A stretch of 64,000 nucleotides of DNA from Pardosa pseudoannulata (GCA_032207245.1 CM063500.1:62387924-62451923); one strand, 5' to 3'. Counted from the first letter of the stretch, positions 21,160 through 32,890 are shown. A program made the numbers and translations. The notes: generated from the letters alone by a model not told the origin.

Positions 21160-21204
21160 AATTTTTAAAGAGATCTCGGTTTACAAATTGAGCAGTCAGA
21201 GGGT
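21160..21204 (-). mobile_element. Unpaired end of the 30.1 kb MITE family
   Basis: Read on the minus strand, TTAA is followed by CCCTCTGACTGCTCAATTTG, matching the 30145 terminus. Its partner was not found beyond the AT microsatellite at 20.8-21.1 kb. Confidence 0.4.
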
Positions 21205-21259
21205 TAACATCAGAATTACGGAAGGAGTATTGCGATCCCTGACAAACTCTTTTCTAGTA

Positions 21260-22087
21260 CTAGCATATAGCCCTTCATACGACGGGACTAGTAAAATTTT
21301 TAACTTTCCGGAATCGTAAAGTACCCTATGAGGCAGGTAAAAAATGGTTTGTTTTTTTACCTGAGAATTATCTGGTACACTCTCAATAATTTGTATATCT
21401 TCATACTCCTCTAAAGTCTCCCGATACTGTGAATGCAGTTTAGAATCAAGTTTTTAGAATGATCATTCAAAGTTTTCTTAGCTATATCGAAATTGTCGTT
21501 AAGTTTTTCCCAATTTTTTTTTTGCCACAGTAATTAATGGAAGTAAAGGAATGAAACTATCATTTCCACTACACCCTGGAGGTAGATAGAATTTGTTCTT
21601 AATACCGGTAATAAAAGTTTCATTGCAAAAAAAAATAATCTATGATTCAATTTAAAATTATCCCATATGTTCCTAATCTATTATTTAAGCCAAATATAAA
21701 AGAAAATTATTTACATAATATCTAAGTGATAAAACGTATGAAAAGAATGCAGACGATATTTAAATAGTTTAAAATAAAAAATGATTAAATGAGATGGTTA
21801 AAAGAATGACGTCATAATGCTAGAAAAAAATGTTATTTTTGAAGGGGTGGATTTCGAACGTTTTAAAGAACACAATATCTTTCGTTGTGATATGAAGCAT
21901 ATCTTTACCAATTTATTTTAGAATTGGATTGATAGTTTAAGAGAAGATAAACTTTACTCGCTTTGCATTTTGCTAACCCTAACTCATCAAAAATCCAATA
22001 TGTATGCCTCTATCCATTCCATGTCCAAACGCTTCATAAATTCGAGGACAGACGGGCAAATAAATTAGGCTATTATTATATAGGGTA
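21260..22087 (-). mobile_element. Helitron-like element, copy 3
   Basis: Reverse copy: CTAGCATATAGCCCTTCATA (3' end) at the left and GCTATTATTATATAGGG (5' end) at the right. The internal body matches copy 1. Confidence 0.58.
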
Positions 22088-22269
22088 TCATTGTATGATA
22101 CTGTTTAGAAGAAGATTACATAAATTTTCAAAGATTATTTTTCCATTTATTTGACCAGTCAGTAACATTACACATATTACACTGAATACTAACAGATTTA
22201 AAATTACTGCTGAAAATATTGTTATCACTTAAAAATACTCAACTTTACTAAGATGACGTTAGTTTAGAT

Positions 22270-23149
22270 TCCCCTATATAATAATAGCCTAAGTTGCCTG
22301 TCCGCGAATTTATGAAGCGGTTGTACCTGGAATGGATACAGGCATCCATGTTGAATTTTTTATGAGTTAGGGTTAGCAAAATTCAAAGTGAGTTCGAAAT
22401 CCACCTCATCCCCCCCTTTTCGAGCGTTTAATGCTATTATTTCAAGCCTTATTCTCCCTCTTATTCTATACTAAATTCATTATTGATAGGATAAAGAGGG
22501 CGGAGAGCAATATTTAAATTTCTGGACTGTTTTTATTGACTCTTATATATTCTAACCATTTCCTTTGCCACGTGTAAGCTGGCATATGGAGTAGAGTGTT
22601 TGCTCGTTTGATCGTTGTACTTCTCGGGTTGATGGTTCTGCCCCCGACGTAGCCGAATTTTTCTAAATGTCTAATTAATTTAAAAATTTCTGCTTTTTCT
22701 TTTGAATTCTTATTTCTAAAGTTGTTTTATTATTTTTAAAGTTTTATTATTTTTAAAATAAATTTTTACCATTTTTCAAATTTTTATGATTTTTATTTTT
22801 ATTTTATTAAATTCACGTATTACCATTATTATATCAAGCCCCCCATTTTAAGATCAGGCGAATAAATGTATCAATGTATCACATAATAAATAGCTAAAAA
22901 TAAAAATTTTTTAACCATCTCATTGAATCATTTATTTTAGATTATTTAAATATCTTCTGCATTATTTCCATACGTTTTATCACTAAACTTGGATATTACG
23001 TAAATAATTTTCTTAGGGTAATATTTTGTTGCAAAATAATTCTCAGCCAAAAAACAAATCATTTTTTTTATCTGCCTCATAGGGTACTTTACAATTCTGG
23101 AAAATTAAAAATTTTACTGATTCCGTCATATGACGGGATATATGCTAGT
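22270..23149 (+). mobile_element. Helitron-like element, copy 2
   Basis: It starts TCCCCTATATAATAATAGCC and ends CCGTCATATGACGG (perfect hairpin), then GATATATGCTAG before T. It shares GGAATGGATACAGGCATCCA with copy 1. Confidence 0.6.
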
Positions 23150-23500
23150 AACTAATAATAAGCATAACGGTAACTAATAAAATCCAAACCTAGATAAGTA
23201 ATACAACTATTTAATTTTAATCTTGAAAAATGGTAGAAATATGATAAAATAATATGATAAAATGGAAGAAATATGATAAAGTAATTGATGAATCCAATCA
23301 CAGAAAGTGTGATATCACTGATGTCTTTAAGAATTGCAACGTCTAATAAATATACGCTGGTTAGTTAGATGTACTGAAGTCAATTTTTTTCAAACAAGGG
23401 ATTTTAAACTATTTATTTTCACTAATAAAACTAAATAGTTGTAATACTTATTTAATTTTTCGATTACTTAAATTAAACTTCCATTGTAAAATATTAAGTA

Positions 23501-24397
23501 CTAGCATATAGCCCGTCATATCACGAGATCAGTAAAATTTTTAAATTTTTCAGAATTGTAAAGTACCCTACGAGGCAGGTAAGAAAATGGTTTGTTCTTT
23601 GGATGAGAATTATCTTGTAACAAAAAATAATTTGTTTATCTTTACAGACCTTAAGTTAGTTACCAACATTAATTTATCTTGTATTACGTGATAGGATGGA
23701 CAGCAGAGGTTTTAATATTAGCAGTGATTATTTGGTGGTATATATGAATGATGTACAAACTTGAGAGAATCGATTGCAAACCGTGTGGTTATATATAAAA
23801 AACAAACACACAAACGAAGTAACTTACTAGTAGTACCCTACGAGGCAGGTAAGAAAATGGTTTGTTTCTTGGCTGAGAATTATGTACCCTTATGTATCTA
23901 ATCTATTATTAAAGCCAAATGTAAAAGAAAATTATTTACGGAATATCTAACTTCAGTGATAAAACGTATGAAAATAATGCAGACGATATTTAAATAATTT
24001 AAAATAAGAAACGATTAAATGAGATGGTGAAAGGAATGATGTCATACTGCTAGAAAAAATGTTATTTTTACCTATTTATTATGTGAAAAATTGATAAATT
24101 TAATCGCCTGCTCTTAACCGGGGAAAATAGGGCTTGAAATAACGGCATTAAACGCCCGAAAAGGGGTGAAGGGGTGGAAATACTACAGTATATTTCACTG
24201 TGATATGAAGCATATTTACACAAAATTATTTTAGAATCTGATTGATAGTTTAGGAGAAGAGAAACTTTACTCGCTTTGAATTTTGCTAACCCTAACTCAT
24301 CAAAAATCCAATATGGATGCCTCTATCCATTCCAGGTCCAAACGCTTCATAAATTCGAGGACAGACAGATAACTTAAGATGTTATTATATAAAGGAA
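23501..24397 (-). mobile_element. Helitron-like element, copy 4, internally rearranged
   Basis: Reverse copy with CTAGCATATAGCCCGTCATA at the left and a TTATTATATAAAGG 5' end at the right. The motif TACCCTACGAGGCAGGTAAG occurs twice (23564 and 23833), so part of the 3' region is duplicated. Confidence 0.55.
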
Positions 24398-24399
24398 CA

Positions 24400-25390
24400 T
24401 TGTATGATACTGTTTAGAAGAAGATTACATAAATTTTCAAAGATCATTTTTCTATTCATTTGAACAGGCATATTTATGCACTTGTACTAATTAAGATTAA
24501 ACCGATTTACTTTTATGTAATTTTAGAAAAGACTTTATTTCCAATGAGCAGAACGTGGTCCTAATATAAAAAAATTTATTCTAAAATAACTATTTAAAAC
24601 CAAATTTTTAAATTCGCATCCATTTTATTAATGTAATTTTCTTAATATTCCAGTTCAAACCGAAGTCCAAATAAGGGCAGTAAGCTGTTTAAATACTTTT
24701 ACAGCTCATTTATTTATTTAGTGGCAACCGCATATTAAACTTGCAACTCGGCCGTGAAAGATAAACAAGAAAGAAAATGAATTCAAGGATAATATGCAGC
24801 TTAACCGTAGAAAAGAAAAGTAGCAAATGATTTCTATTGTTCGAGAAAGGATTAAAATTTGCGAAGAATAAATGGAGAACTTTTGCAGCTGATTTCATAA
24901 TTTTTTTTTGCTTTCATAGGAAAAATAAGTAAATATAGATACATTTTAATGTCCTTTCGGAAAAAGAAGAAAAATGTAGAGAAAATGTTGAACTGAGAAT
25001 GGTGTCAATAAAATACTTCACGTTTTAAGTCATACTGAAGGAATTTAACTTTTCAAACCGGAAGTTCACAGTATTTGAGGAAAGGAAACAGTTTATGAGT
25101 ATGGAATTTTTGCAAATGTATGGAATCCCCTAAAAACTGCGTGAGAGTCAATTTCATGAATAATAAATAACAGTGTTTTTAATTCCCTACATTAATAGTC
25201 GAGGAACATAGATTAAGAACAAAAAAAACATATTTTGATTACAGAGCATAGCGAAAAGGTATTTATCCATATTTCACAATATTACGAAGTCTGTTTTGGT
25301 GTATAATTTACTGTTGTCCTCGACCGTGACTGGCAGTACCACCATATAATGAATTTTATGGTTTTTTTTGCCCAGTCTTGACCCGTTCCA
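24400..25390. other. No recognised feature
   Basis: AT-rich. The open frames are short and without recognisable motifs. Confidence 0.45.
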
Positions 25391-25400
25391 ACCCGTTTAA

Positions 25401-25643
25401 CCCGTTCGTACTAACGTCTCGTATACGTGACGCAGTGATTCCTCTCTTATAACCCTAGCGTCGCATCTAAGCGATGATCTCCGGTTAATATTGAGAGATC
25501 AGCATCACACGCTTGCATAATCGGATATCGGAACGTTTTGTTTAAATTTTTAAATGCTACATTCAATAACTAGATGGCGTTAAACGACAACGGTTTTCAC
25601 AGTGGTAGACTCGTGTAGCATTTACATGCTGTTCCTCAAGGGG
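25401..25643. mobile_element. piggyBac-type MITE, 243 bp, TTAA-flanked
   Basis: Termini CCCGTTCGTACTAACG and, reversed, CCCCTTGAGGAACAGC; TTAA at 25397-25400 and 25644-25647. Same family as 3530-3763, opposite orientation. Confidence 0.8.
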
Positions 25644-25699
25644 TTAATGCTGTAGTTGTATGAATGAACATAAAAAAATGCCTTGAATCTTTAAGTATT

Positions 25700-25930
25700 T
25701 AACACGATTTTGAATCATGAATTCTGCATATTTTATTCTTCTTGATCTCCCATTGAGTCTTGGCGAAACTTTTTATGGTGATGCACATGATAGTTTAATT
25801 ATGTACCATTTTACTATTCCCAGTCATTGTCGTACGTTCCATTCTATCTTTGAGAGTCAGTTAGAAGCAGTTTTTCAAGATTGTTGTCCAATACATCTTG
25901 TCTGTTAACTAAAAAACCATACGAAAGGAT
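25700..25930 (+). repeat. Dispersed repeat, inverted partner at 28021-28262
   Basis: It shares GAATTCTGC, CCATTGAGTCTTGG, AACTTTTTATGGTGATG and TGTACCATTTTACTATTC with the reversed sequence at 28.0-28.26 kb. The translated frame (FILLDLPLSLGE) looks incidental. Confidence 0.8.
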
Positions 25931-26123
25931 TAAAAATTATTTTTTTCATTCTAAATTTTATGTACTAGGAACAACACCCCATAGGTAAAAAATGAATGAG
26001 CACTATTCCTTTTCTTCCTCAAAATCAGCTGTAAGCTCTGTTTATCCATATTTAAAGGTACGTTGTGATTATAACAGTAATAGTAGGTCAGCTTCTTCGA
26101 AACTACAATAGTTCGTTTTTTAA

Positions 26124-26752
26124 CCCCTTCCAGGTTCATTTTATTTCGGGATTATGGGTAAAAAAATATCACTTTTTATATGCTTATTTTTATACATACA
26201 TAGCATTTAAACATAATAGCATCATTCGAATACAAAATTTCCTAAAAATTAATGTAAAAAAATCAATTTAAATAAATGAGTAATTTGCACGTATAATTGG
26301 CTTTCTGTATGGTAGAAATTATTAGACTTTGGAGTCAATTCACACTAACTATAAATATAAAGCTTACAATATCTAGGTTTTATCTTGAATTAAACTTTAT
26401 TTATATACTATGCATTTACATAAATGATTATGAAATTATTAATCAAAATTTGGTCGTGTATGGTACAATCGAAAACACAGTACTACACCAAGTCCAACAT
26501 CGTAATCTGGACAGTAGAACCTTGTTCCTCTCCTTACCTTCTTCCCTCTACTGTCTCTCTTTAAGCAGCAAATAATCTAGTAGCCAGAAAAGTAAACAAA
26601 AGTATTCGAAACCATAAAAAGCGAATGTGAAATAATTCGGGAAAGACTGATTGCACAGTGTAAAATTTCACAGTGCCCGAGCTACACTCGGGATGAGCCA
26701 GGATGGTACATTTCGCATGCCCGAGTTCAGCTCGGGAAAAACCGGGAAGGTG
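26124..26752. mobile_element. piggyBac-type MITE, 629 bp, TTAA-flanked
   Basis: Termini CCCCTTCCAGGTTC and, reversed, CACCTTCCCGGTTTTTCC; TTAA at 26120-26123 and 26753-26756. Hairpin-forming CCCGAG/CTCGGG motifs lie near the right end. The small open frames inside look incidental. Confidence 0.6.
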
Positions 26753-27395
26753 TTAATAAATGCTGGTTCTTTTAGTGAAGGTTGGGCGAGAAGTGGCTAG
26801 TATAATACATAAATTATTATTGTAGTAATGAGTAAGGCTTTGATAAAGTAAAGTGAAAAGATTAAACTGAGGATGTATTTGGTAACTTTTTGATGGAAAT
26901 CAAGTACTTTAGCCAAAGTTTTGCAACATGAGCTGAAAATAGTTTCGTATTCTTTGACTTGCATTCAAGACAATCATAGAAAATAATAAACGAACGTTGG
27001 GATGTATTGTTAAATAAAAGAGATAGGGACACAATTTTTACGAAAATGCAGTAGGATTATATTATTTACAATGCAGTTCATTGTAAGTATAATTATATTT
27101 CATTAATTATGAATGAGACATATTTTGTCGGTTTAATTATACTCTCCCCTTGTACGCACATACTTTAACATAGATATATCTATATTTCAAGTTATTAGAT
27201 CATGTTTTAAAGTGTTAGAATATTCTAAATTACTCTGAATTTCAGTCTCCGAAAATAAAATATAGTCCACATAAAATGTATTAAATTTTCATTTAGAATT
27301 TTTTTTCCATGAATTGAATATCTTATACACATGTGAAAGATAATGTAGGTGTATTTATAAATAAATATTGTTGGATCAAGAAAAATAAGTTAAAA

Positions 27396-27401
27396 TTTAT
27401 T
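27396..27401 (-). terminator. Polyadenylation signal AATAAA, 27.4 kb exon
   Basis: Canonical hexamer 35 nt downstream of the stop on the minus strand, the spacing seen in the sister genes. Confidence 0.55.
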
Positions 27402-27435
27402 TCAAACACATGGCTAATTACAGAAAAAGAATTTT

Positions 27436-27921
27436 CTAGTATCCATATCGAACATATCCTAAACCACCGAGGATGCCAAGACCAATTCCTCCGTATCCAT
27501 AACCGGCATTACCATAACCTCCGTATCCGTATCCTGCATTGCCATAACCACCATATCCATAACCATTACCACCATATCCGTAACCAGCATTGCCGTAGCC
27601 TCCATAACCGATGTTTCCATATCCACCGTATCCGAGTCCTACACCACCAGCGTATGGAGCATCAGACACCATGAGGACTGCAGCTGGGTTCTGGTTGGCT
27701 GTTCCTGGCTCGTTGGTCTTGACCTGAGCCCTGAATCCACCGTGATCGGCGACGTATTCGACCTGCCTCTTGACACCTCGGGCATCGGTGAATCCGTAGC
27801 TTCCCTTCACGGCGTGGCCACCGTTGCCTTCCTCCTGCCTGTACTGATCGCCGTGTTTGTCCTTGATGTCATACCCGAACTTGTATGGCTGAGGAGCGTG
27901 ATGATGGACTGGTTCATGAAT
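27436..27921 (-). CDS. R&R cuticular protein, intact terminal exon; upstream exons unresolved
   Basis: Seen: after TTCGTAG the frame reads [19 protein letters not shown] and runs to TAG at 27438-27436 (161 residues). The R&R domain is complete ([49 protein letters not shown]). It is followed by [13 protein letters not shown] and a tail with three [10 protein letters not shown] units plus one variant, ending GLGYVRYGY. The in-frame TAG just before ATT is part of the splice acceptor, so this exon must be joined to upstream exons, as in the sister genes. I could not find a matching 45-nt exon 2 in 27.9-32.8 kb. A possible exon 1 (MLSK, then GTAAGC) lies at 32821-32810. The reading frame is undamaged, so selection has acted until recently. 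It may be a working gene with an unrecognised exon 2, or a retained exon without a signal peptide. Confidence 0.82.
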   Translation of the reverse strand: MHEPVHHHAPQPYKFGYDIKDKHGDQYRQEEGNGGHAVKGSYGFTDARGVKRQVEYVADHGGFRAQVKTNEPGTANQNPAAVLMVSDAPYAGGVGLGYGGYGNIGYGGYGNAGYGYGGNGYGYGGYGNAGYGYGGYGNAGYGYGGIGLGILGGLGYVRYGY

Positions 27922-28020
27922 CTACGAATACATAACCTAATTAGTACATTTCATTAAAATTCCAGAATTTCGAATGAGTACACTTACTCTAAAGTCTAAT
28001 ATCAAATAATTTTGAAACCC

Positions 28021-28262
28021 TTCAAATAGTTTTTTAGTTAAAAGACAAGATGTAGTGGGCAGCAATCTCGAAAAACAACTTATAACTGGCTCTCAAAGAC
28101 AGAATGGAACGTATATGACAATGATTGTGAATAGTAAAATGGTACATAGTTAAACTATCATGTACATCACCATAAAAAGTTTCCCCAAGACTCAATGGGA
28201 CAGCAAGTAGAATAAAACACGCAGAATTCAAGATTCAAAATCATGTTAAATACTTAAAGATC
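28021..28262 (-). repeat. Inverted partner of the 25.7 kb repeat
   Basis: Reversed, it reads AACATGATTTTGAATCTTGA, then the shared blocks, ending TTTAACTAAAAAAC. Together the two copies flank the 27.4 kb cuticular exon. Confidence 0.8.
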
Positions 28263-28561
28263 CCGAGTGTTTAAGCATTAAGTTAACTGTTGCTTTCGTG
28301 GGATTGTTTCGGAAACTTCGCCTTGAAATTAGTATCAACTGTAACTCCTTATAATTGTCATTTGCAATTGTTAAGAGAGATCTAGTATAAATAAAAGTAT
28401 TTTATAAGATTATATTTCTTTCACTCATTGAATACAAGAATTTTAGAAGACTTCGGGTTATTTTGAACTACATGAACTACTCTCGATCATCTCGATCAGC
28501 CTATGACAAACGACAATTTCATTATACTTTAGAGATTTATATGAATAAAGAAAGGTATAAT

Positions 28562-28850
28562 TTGTTGTTGTTGTTGCCGTATGTCACTTGGTGATATCAA
28601 GCAAAACTAAGCCGGAGGCTACTCGTTTTAAGGAAAAGGAGTGCGCCTTTCGTTTATAACGAGCATCACAAGTGTGAAAATGCAACTTATGGTCAAGTGG
28701 GTCCTCGTAATTTTGAACCAGAGGTCAAGCAGAAGACCCATAGACTTGGCCTGCCACCCCCAGAGGTATTGATTGAAAACTTGGACACTGTGGCCACGAA
28801 CCTATTTTACGTGCCCCAGTCACCTTTAACGAACACGGCAGTGTTATAAT
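28562..28850 (-). mobile_element. SINE copy (same family as 53.4 kb)
   Basis: It starts with the TTG tail, then the reversed body (CCTCGTAATTTTGAACCAGA, CCACCCCCAGAGGTATTGAT). Similarity fades before the tRNA-like head. Confidence 0.65.
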
Positions 28851-29837
28851 AGTTTTTACTGGTAATGGGTTGACTGTGGGAAAGTGGTTTTCTATGGGAA
28901 ACTAGGATTGTTTGTACCTGAAAGAGAAACCCATAGAAAAGACAATAAAAATATAATAATTAAGTGGGTGACGCATAGTGGCAATACACGTTATGGCCTT
29001 AACCCTTAACTTAATATAAATTGAGTTTGGCTTTTCGCCAACTTAAGTTTAAATTTTTAAATTAAAAAAAGGAACACAATAGGCATTAAATTAAAAGAGA
29101 AGTTATTGAATGAATACATTTTATTGGTATTGATATGAAATTTAGATAAAATTAACATAAGACGATTGAACTTTTGTTTTAAATATAAAAAATAATATAA
29201 AAAGGGAGAAAATAAAAATGGACCAAAAAAGAAAAAAAAGGCTGATTATGGTGGATCGAATTTAGAATTCCTCCTCAGGATACTGGATACCAGGATAATA
29301 GGTTTCTTCCTCTGTTCCATGTCTTTGCAGCGAGTCCAAGTGAAAGATCAAGCCTTTGGATCAGGACCGGCAGTATAGGAAGCTCAAGTACAAGTGAAAA
29401 AAATCTCTCTAACTAACTATCTTGAGTCTGCAGGACTGCAACGGCTGGCAACCACTGATGGCTGGAATTGTCATTAAAATTCCAATGGCCTGGTGGCACG
29501 GGGGATTACCGCCAAGCGCAGGACTAAAAACATGCCAATGTGTGGAGAGGGGTATGTCATATCATCAGAAAAAAAGGGTGAAAGTTATAAAGCTATTGCA
29601 GCGCAGCGCTCGCCAAGGAGACACCACGTGACGCTCCTGGTATGTGTGATGTCAACTGATTGAATATCCAGGGCTTCTTATGCGTTAAAAAAAGGGGTTT
29701 TTCGCCTCACCAACGTGATAATTGGGAGCACGGCAGGAAAGTTACACATAAGGAATTTTTTTAAGTGAAGCTTATGGAATTAAATGAGAACTGAATGGAA
29801 AGTAAATGGAACGTTATGACAGGCAGATCTTAAGCCG
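28851..29837. other. Unclassified, moderately GC-rich sequence between two SINE copies
   Basis: It is bounded by direct copies of CATTATAC then ATATGAATAAAGAAAGGTAT (28.51-28.57 and 29.99-30.04 kb). It contains GGCTGGAATTGTCATTAAAA and other non-AT-rich segments that look transposon-derived, but no family is recognised. Confidence 0.35.
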
Positions 29838-29915
29838 GCTCGGGTTCCGAACAAGCAAACCTCTCAGTTACGGGATCGTTTAATTTGCGACTGAGCTATC
29901 GCGGCTCGGCTAAGA
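29838..29915 (-). mobile_element. tRNA-like sequence (SINE head)
   Basis: On the minus strand GATAGCTCAGTCG (A box) is followed by TTGTTCGGAACCCGAGCC (B box). The stems do not close into a full cloverleaf. Confidence 0.45.
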
Positions 29916-30037
29916 ATATTCATGCCAGGCAGTGGAATTCCAATCCACGAGCTCTGGCACCGGAAAGCAGTACATTAACTACCCAGACAATTTCATTATA
30001 CCCTAGACATTTATATGAATAAAGAAAGGTATAATTT

Positions 30038-30144
30038 GTTGTTGTTGTTTCTCATACCACTTGGACAAACGAAGCAAGATTGAGCCTGCAGGCTCTCGTA
30101 TTAAGTGAGGAGATGCACCTTTCGTTTTTAATGATCACTATTAA
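30038..30144 (-). mobile_element. SINE copy, cut off by a TTAA MITE
   Basis: The TTG tail and first 90 bp of reversed body (CCACTTGGACAAACGAAGC) are present. They end exactly at TTAA 30141-30144, where another element begins. Confidence 0.6.
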
Positions 30145-30782
30145 CCCTCTGACTGCTCATCCCGCGATTTCCACGGGCAATCCAAATGTAGCAAAATTTG
30201 CCCATCTCGCGATTTTCGCGGGCATGTGTTTTTCTTCCTTTATTAAGAAGCACATTCCGCCTTTTCACTGTTTAACCAGTGGAATAAATTATACACTGTA
30301 TTAGACATTTAATTAGGTAAATAGAATTATATGACTAGAACTATTATAGTCATTTATTGAGGATTTTTTTTTTTTTATTATATAAAAAAACACTGATATC
30401 TTTTCATGGCTTTGTAAATCTCTATTCGAAGTATTTCGTTGCGGTAACAGATTTTTCTAATTGCATTAAATATCTTGGATAACTTTTCCTAAAAAAATTA
30501 AATAATATTCTTAAAGAATATTTTTTATTGTACTTTTAGAATCCATTATTTCTTATGGATTATCTTAAGACTTAACGAGCCTTATGTGTATTAAAAATTA
30601 ACAATCTATAATATCTATTTATAAAATTTTTATAACAAAGTAAATACAGTAACGAGGGTTTTTCCGTATTCCATCTAGTAAAATTGAGGTAAAAAATCAT
30701 AGAACGCTTTGGCCATTAACACAATAAACCTTTAGCGTACTTTTTGAAGACTTTTTTTAATCGGTGTGTTCCACTCGGAGGG
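30145..30782. mobile_element. piggyBac-type MITE, 638 bp, TTAA-flanked
   Basis: Termini CCCTCTGACTGCTC and, reversed, CCCTCCGAGTGGAACAC; TTAA at 30141-30144 and 30783-30786. It holds internal CGCGATTTCC/CGCGATTTTCGCGGGCA repeats and no coding frame of note. A related end is at 21204. Confidence 0.7.
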
Positions 30783-31230
30783 TTAAATTTAAAACTATCA
30801 CCTATATACCTACTCTATTATTTAAGCCAAATATAAAAGAAAATTATTTACATAATATCTAAGATCAGTGATAAAACATATGAAAATTATGCAAACGATA
30901 TTTAAATAATTTTAAATAAAAATGATTAATTGAGATGGCTAAAGGAATGACGTGATAATGCTAGAAAATAATGTTATTTTATTCTACTTATAACATGATA
31001 AACTGATAAATTTAATCACCTGTTCTTAACCGGAGGAAATAGGACTTGTTCTAATGACATTAATCGCTCGAAAAGAGGGGAAGGTGTAAAATCCGAACGT
31101 TTTGAAGACGACAGTATTTTTTGATGTGATATGAATCATATTTATACCAATTTATTTTAGAATCGGATTGAGAGTTTAGGAGAAGATAAACTTTACTCAA
31201 TTTGAATTTTGTTAATCCTAACTTATCAAG
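30783..31230 (-). mobile_element. Helitron-like element, copy 5, truncated at both ends
   Basis: The internal part (TTAAGCCAAATATAAAAGAA to TTGTTAATCCTAACTTATCA) matches the other copies. It abuts the TTAA MITE on the left and a tandem array on the right. Confidence 0.55.
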
Positions 31231-31235
31231 AACTA

Positions 31236-32140
31236 AATCACTAAATTATATTTATCAATTATGGTTCTTTTAGCGTAATCACGATCGTTAAGCTTCTGAG
31301 AGATATTTTGCTTCAAAAAGAATTTGGCTGAGAAGTACTAAATTCTATTTATCAATTATGATTCTATTAGCGTAGTCGCGATCGTTTTAAGCTTCTGAAA
31401 GACCTTTAGCTTCTCTAAGAATTTGTCTGAAGAGAGCAAACTTCTAAATATCAATTACGGTTCTTTTAACGTAGTCATGATCATTTTAAACTTCTCAGAG
31501 ACCTTTAGCTTTACAAAGAATTTGGCTAATGAGCGCAAATTTCTATTTATCAATTGTGATTTTATTAACGTAGTCATATTTAATACTTGCACAATTGTAT
31601 ATTTTAAAAATTTAAAAGCTTCTGAGAGATATTTTGCTTCAAAAAGAATTTGGCTGACACGTACTAAATTCTATTTATCAATTATGATTCTATTAGCGTA
31701 GTCGCGATCGTTTTAAGCTTCTGAAAGACCTTTAGCTTCTCTAAGAATTTGTCTGAAGAGAGCAAACTTCTAAATATCAATTACGGTTCTTTTAACGTAG
31801 TCATGATCATTTTAAACTTCTCAGAGACCTTTAGCTTTACAAAGAATTTGGCTAATGAGCGCAAATTTCTATTTATCAATTATGATTCTATTAGCGTAGT
31901 CGCGATCGTTTTAAGCTTCTGAAAGACCTTTAGCTTCTCTAAGAAATTGTCTAAAGAGAGCAAACTTCTAAATATCAATTACGGTTCTTTTAACGTAGTA
32001 ATGATCATTTTAAACTTCTCAGAGACCTTTAGCTTTACAAAGAATTTGGCTAATGAGCGCAAATTTCTATTTATCAATTATGTTTTTATTAACGTGGTCA
32101 TATTTAATACTTGCACAATTGTATATTTTAAAAATTTAAA
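31236..32140. repeat. Tandem repeat, about 98 bp monomer in about 200 bp pairs
   Basis: Nine monomers of the type TATTTATCAATTATGATTCT / AGCGTAGTCGCGATCG alternate with TAAATATCAATTACGGTTCT / AACGTAGTCATGATCA. The ending ATTTAATACTTGCACAATTG occurs twice. Confidence 0.85.
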
Positions 32141-32809
32141 AGAAAAATAATAAGAGAGCGATCAATAAATAATATATAAATTAGTTTAAAACAAATGAAA
32201 AATGAGGAATGCGTTTTAAGATTTTAAAATGTGTTACCCGGTTATATTTTAAGATAATGCCCAGTATACAAAATTCTTTCATTCTTATTTAAAAGTACTT
32301 TCACGAGGATTAAAAGAGCAAACAACTAAAGAAAGCATATAAATAAGGCTTAGAGTCTATAAAACATCGTTAATTTGAACAAAATTATGCATAATTCAAA
32401 GCAAATTAGCGATTTATTTATCCGATATTTATGAAGCGAAAAGTTCAGAACATGAAAGATATGTGAGCTCTAAATGGCATTTCAAAAGTCTTGTAGTGAT
32501 TTTTACCCAGTATAGTTAATCAAAAGTAAAAGTGAATTATTAATTGAAGTTATATTAAAAATTTAAATTATTACTTCCTGATATGTTCGAATATTTTGAA
32601 TAATTCATTGTTATTATTTAAATAATTTATAGCCATGGACTGATTAAGTTTTCATATCTTATTTAAATGTTAAACATTATTCAAAAATATTCCAATTTAT
32701 TGTTCTTTTCCGAAAGTCTTTTTAAACTAATATTTATTAAAAAATGGATTACACGATTATATTGAGATTAATGGAAGAAATTGTAACATAATATACTCTG
32801 GTAGCTTAC

Positions 32810-32821
32810 CTTTGAAAGCAT
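32810..32821 (-). CDS. Candidate first coding exon (MLSK) of the 27.4 kb cuticular gene
   Basis: On the minus strand ATG CTT TCA AAG is followed at once by GTAAGC. This is the same four-codon, phase-0 exon 1 plan as the confirmed genes (MFSK then GTAAGT or GTTTGT). A TATA-like TATATATAAATA lies 60-70 nt upstream. It is the only such exon I see between the 27.4 kb terminal exon and the 48 kb gene. The missing exon 2 keeps this tentative; a 12-nt match plus a splice donor can also arise by chance. Confidence 0.35.
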
Positions 32822-32880
32822 GTTTGGAATTAAATTCAGGAACTGTGAATCTCTGGCCGATTTTAGCATTTTCTCCTGTA

Positions 32881-32890
32881 TTTATATATA
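32881..32890 (-). promoter_or_regulatory. TATA box upstream of the candidate MLSK exon
   Basis: TATATATAAA on the minus strand, ending 60 nt before the ATG at 32821. A start about 30 nt downstream would give a leader of roughly 40 nt, similar to the 8.1 kb gene. No TCAGT initiator is seen at the right distance. Confidence 0.3.

Noticed and set aside
20689..21161. Several open frames of 79-136 residues made of Tyr/Ile/Met/His repeats
   Set aside because: They are translations of a TA/TATACA microsatellite on both strands. The same applies to 49203-49543 and 58308-59192.
25717..25908. Hydrophobic frame FILLDLPLSLGE (and its partner at 28231-28034) as a missing signal-peptide exon
   Set aside because: It is part of a dispersed inverted repeat and has no splice acceptor or GT donor at a 45-nt spacing.
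27981..28032. Possible 45-nt exon 2 before a GTAAGTG donor at 27987
   Set aside because: The translated segment is not hydrophobic in the needed phase and falls in the inverted repeat.
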